A DNA stretch of 21,932 nt, from the NCBI GenBank assembly GCA_050012355.1, contig JBEKHI010000099.1, forward strand, positions 1 through 21,932. The letters run 5' to 3'. The stretch comes from JBEKHI01 sp050012355. Lineage in GTDB: Bacteria > Actinomycetota > Actinomycetes > Streptosporangiales > Streptosporangiaceae. Below the pieces are notes generated by a model. It saw only the letters and a program-made list of their open reading frames with translations, searched no databases and was not told the DNA's origin. Of this stretch, positions 21,917-21,932 are shown in pieces. The position numbers and the translations under genes are program-made. Position 1 is the first letter of the stretch. Each line of letters starts with the position of its first letter.

Positions 21917-21932
21917 TAAGCCTAATGCTGAT

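Noticed and set aside
1..21932. CRISPR arrays, tRNA or rRNA genes
   Set aside because: No regularly spaced repeats and no tRNA- or rRNA-like sequence were seen on reading; a dedicated tRNA scan could not be run.

Overview
The window is about 22 kb of high-GC DNA with dense genes, strong G/C at third codon positions, GTG starts, many apparently leaderless promoters, and an AfsR/SARP-type regulator carrying a rare TTA leucine codon. This points to an actinomycete (Actinomycetota), probably a filamentous, Streptomyces-like lineage. The genus cannot be fixed from the sequence alone.

Region 1 (1-3740): a NUDIX hydrolase with a C-terminal winged helix (NrtR-like layout, + strand) runs tail-to-tail into a large AfsR-type regulator (winged helix, BTAD, NB-ARC/STAND ATPase, TPR; - strand). 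The two reading frames overlap by 193 bp.

Region 2 (3741-11329) is the most interesting part. Divergent from the AfsR-type gene is a tight four-gene + strand operon. Gene 1 is a 1391-residue helical-repeat protein ending in a CHAT (caspase-like) protease domain with a visible His/Cys dyad. Gene 2 is an Hsp70 that has its nucleotide-binding and beta substrate-binding domains but lacks the helical lid. Gene 3 is a J-like/TPR protein with no HPD motif and two C-terminal membrane segments. Gene 4 is a small GrpE. A private Hsp70 machine is therefore co-encoded with a death-type protease and faces a STAND-ATPase regulator. I read this as a candidate conflict, stress or regulated-proteolysis system. 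The genes end at a perfect GC-rich palindrome.

Region 3 (11330-13093): a 19-bp-arm inverted repeat, a promoter with a dyad operator candidate, an acetate/succinate (SatP/YaaH) transporter, and a convergent aldo/keto reductase whose stop codon directly abuts the transporter's.

Region 4 (13094-17187): an ABC exporter, a DUF1697 protein and an SDR oxidoreductase run as a likely operon. Convergent to them is a RelE-type toxin with a very short upstream antitoxin-like ORF. A DUF3291 protein follows.

Region 5 (17188-21916): trehalose-6-phosphate synthase (otsA) and a GH13 glycosidase on the - strand. A 362-bp element with 16-bp perfect terminal inverted repeats appears to have inserted at the 3' end of an alpha/beta hydrolase gene and supplied its last 16 codons. 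A divergent beta-carbonic anhydrase closes the window.
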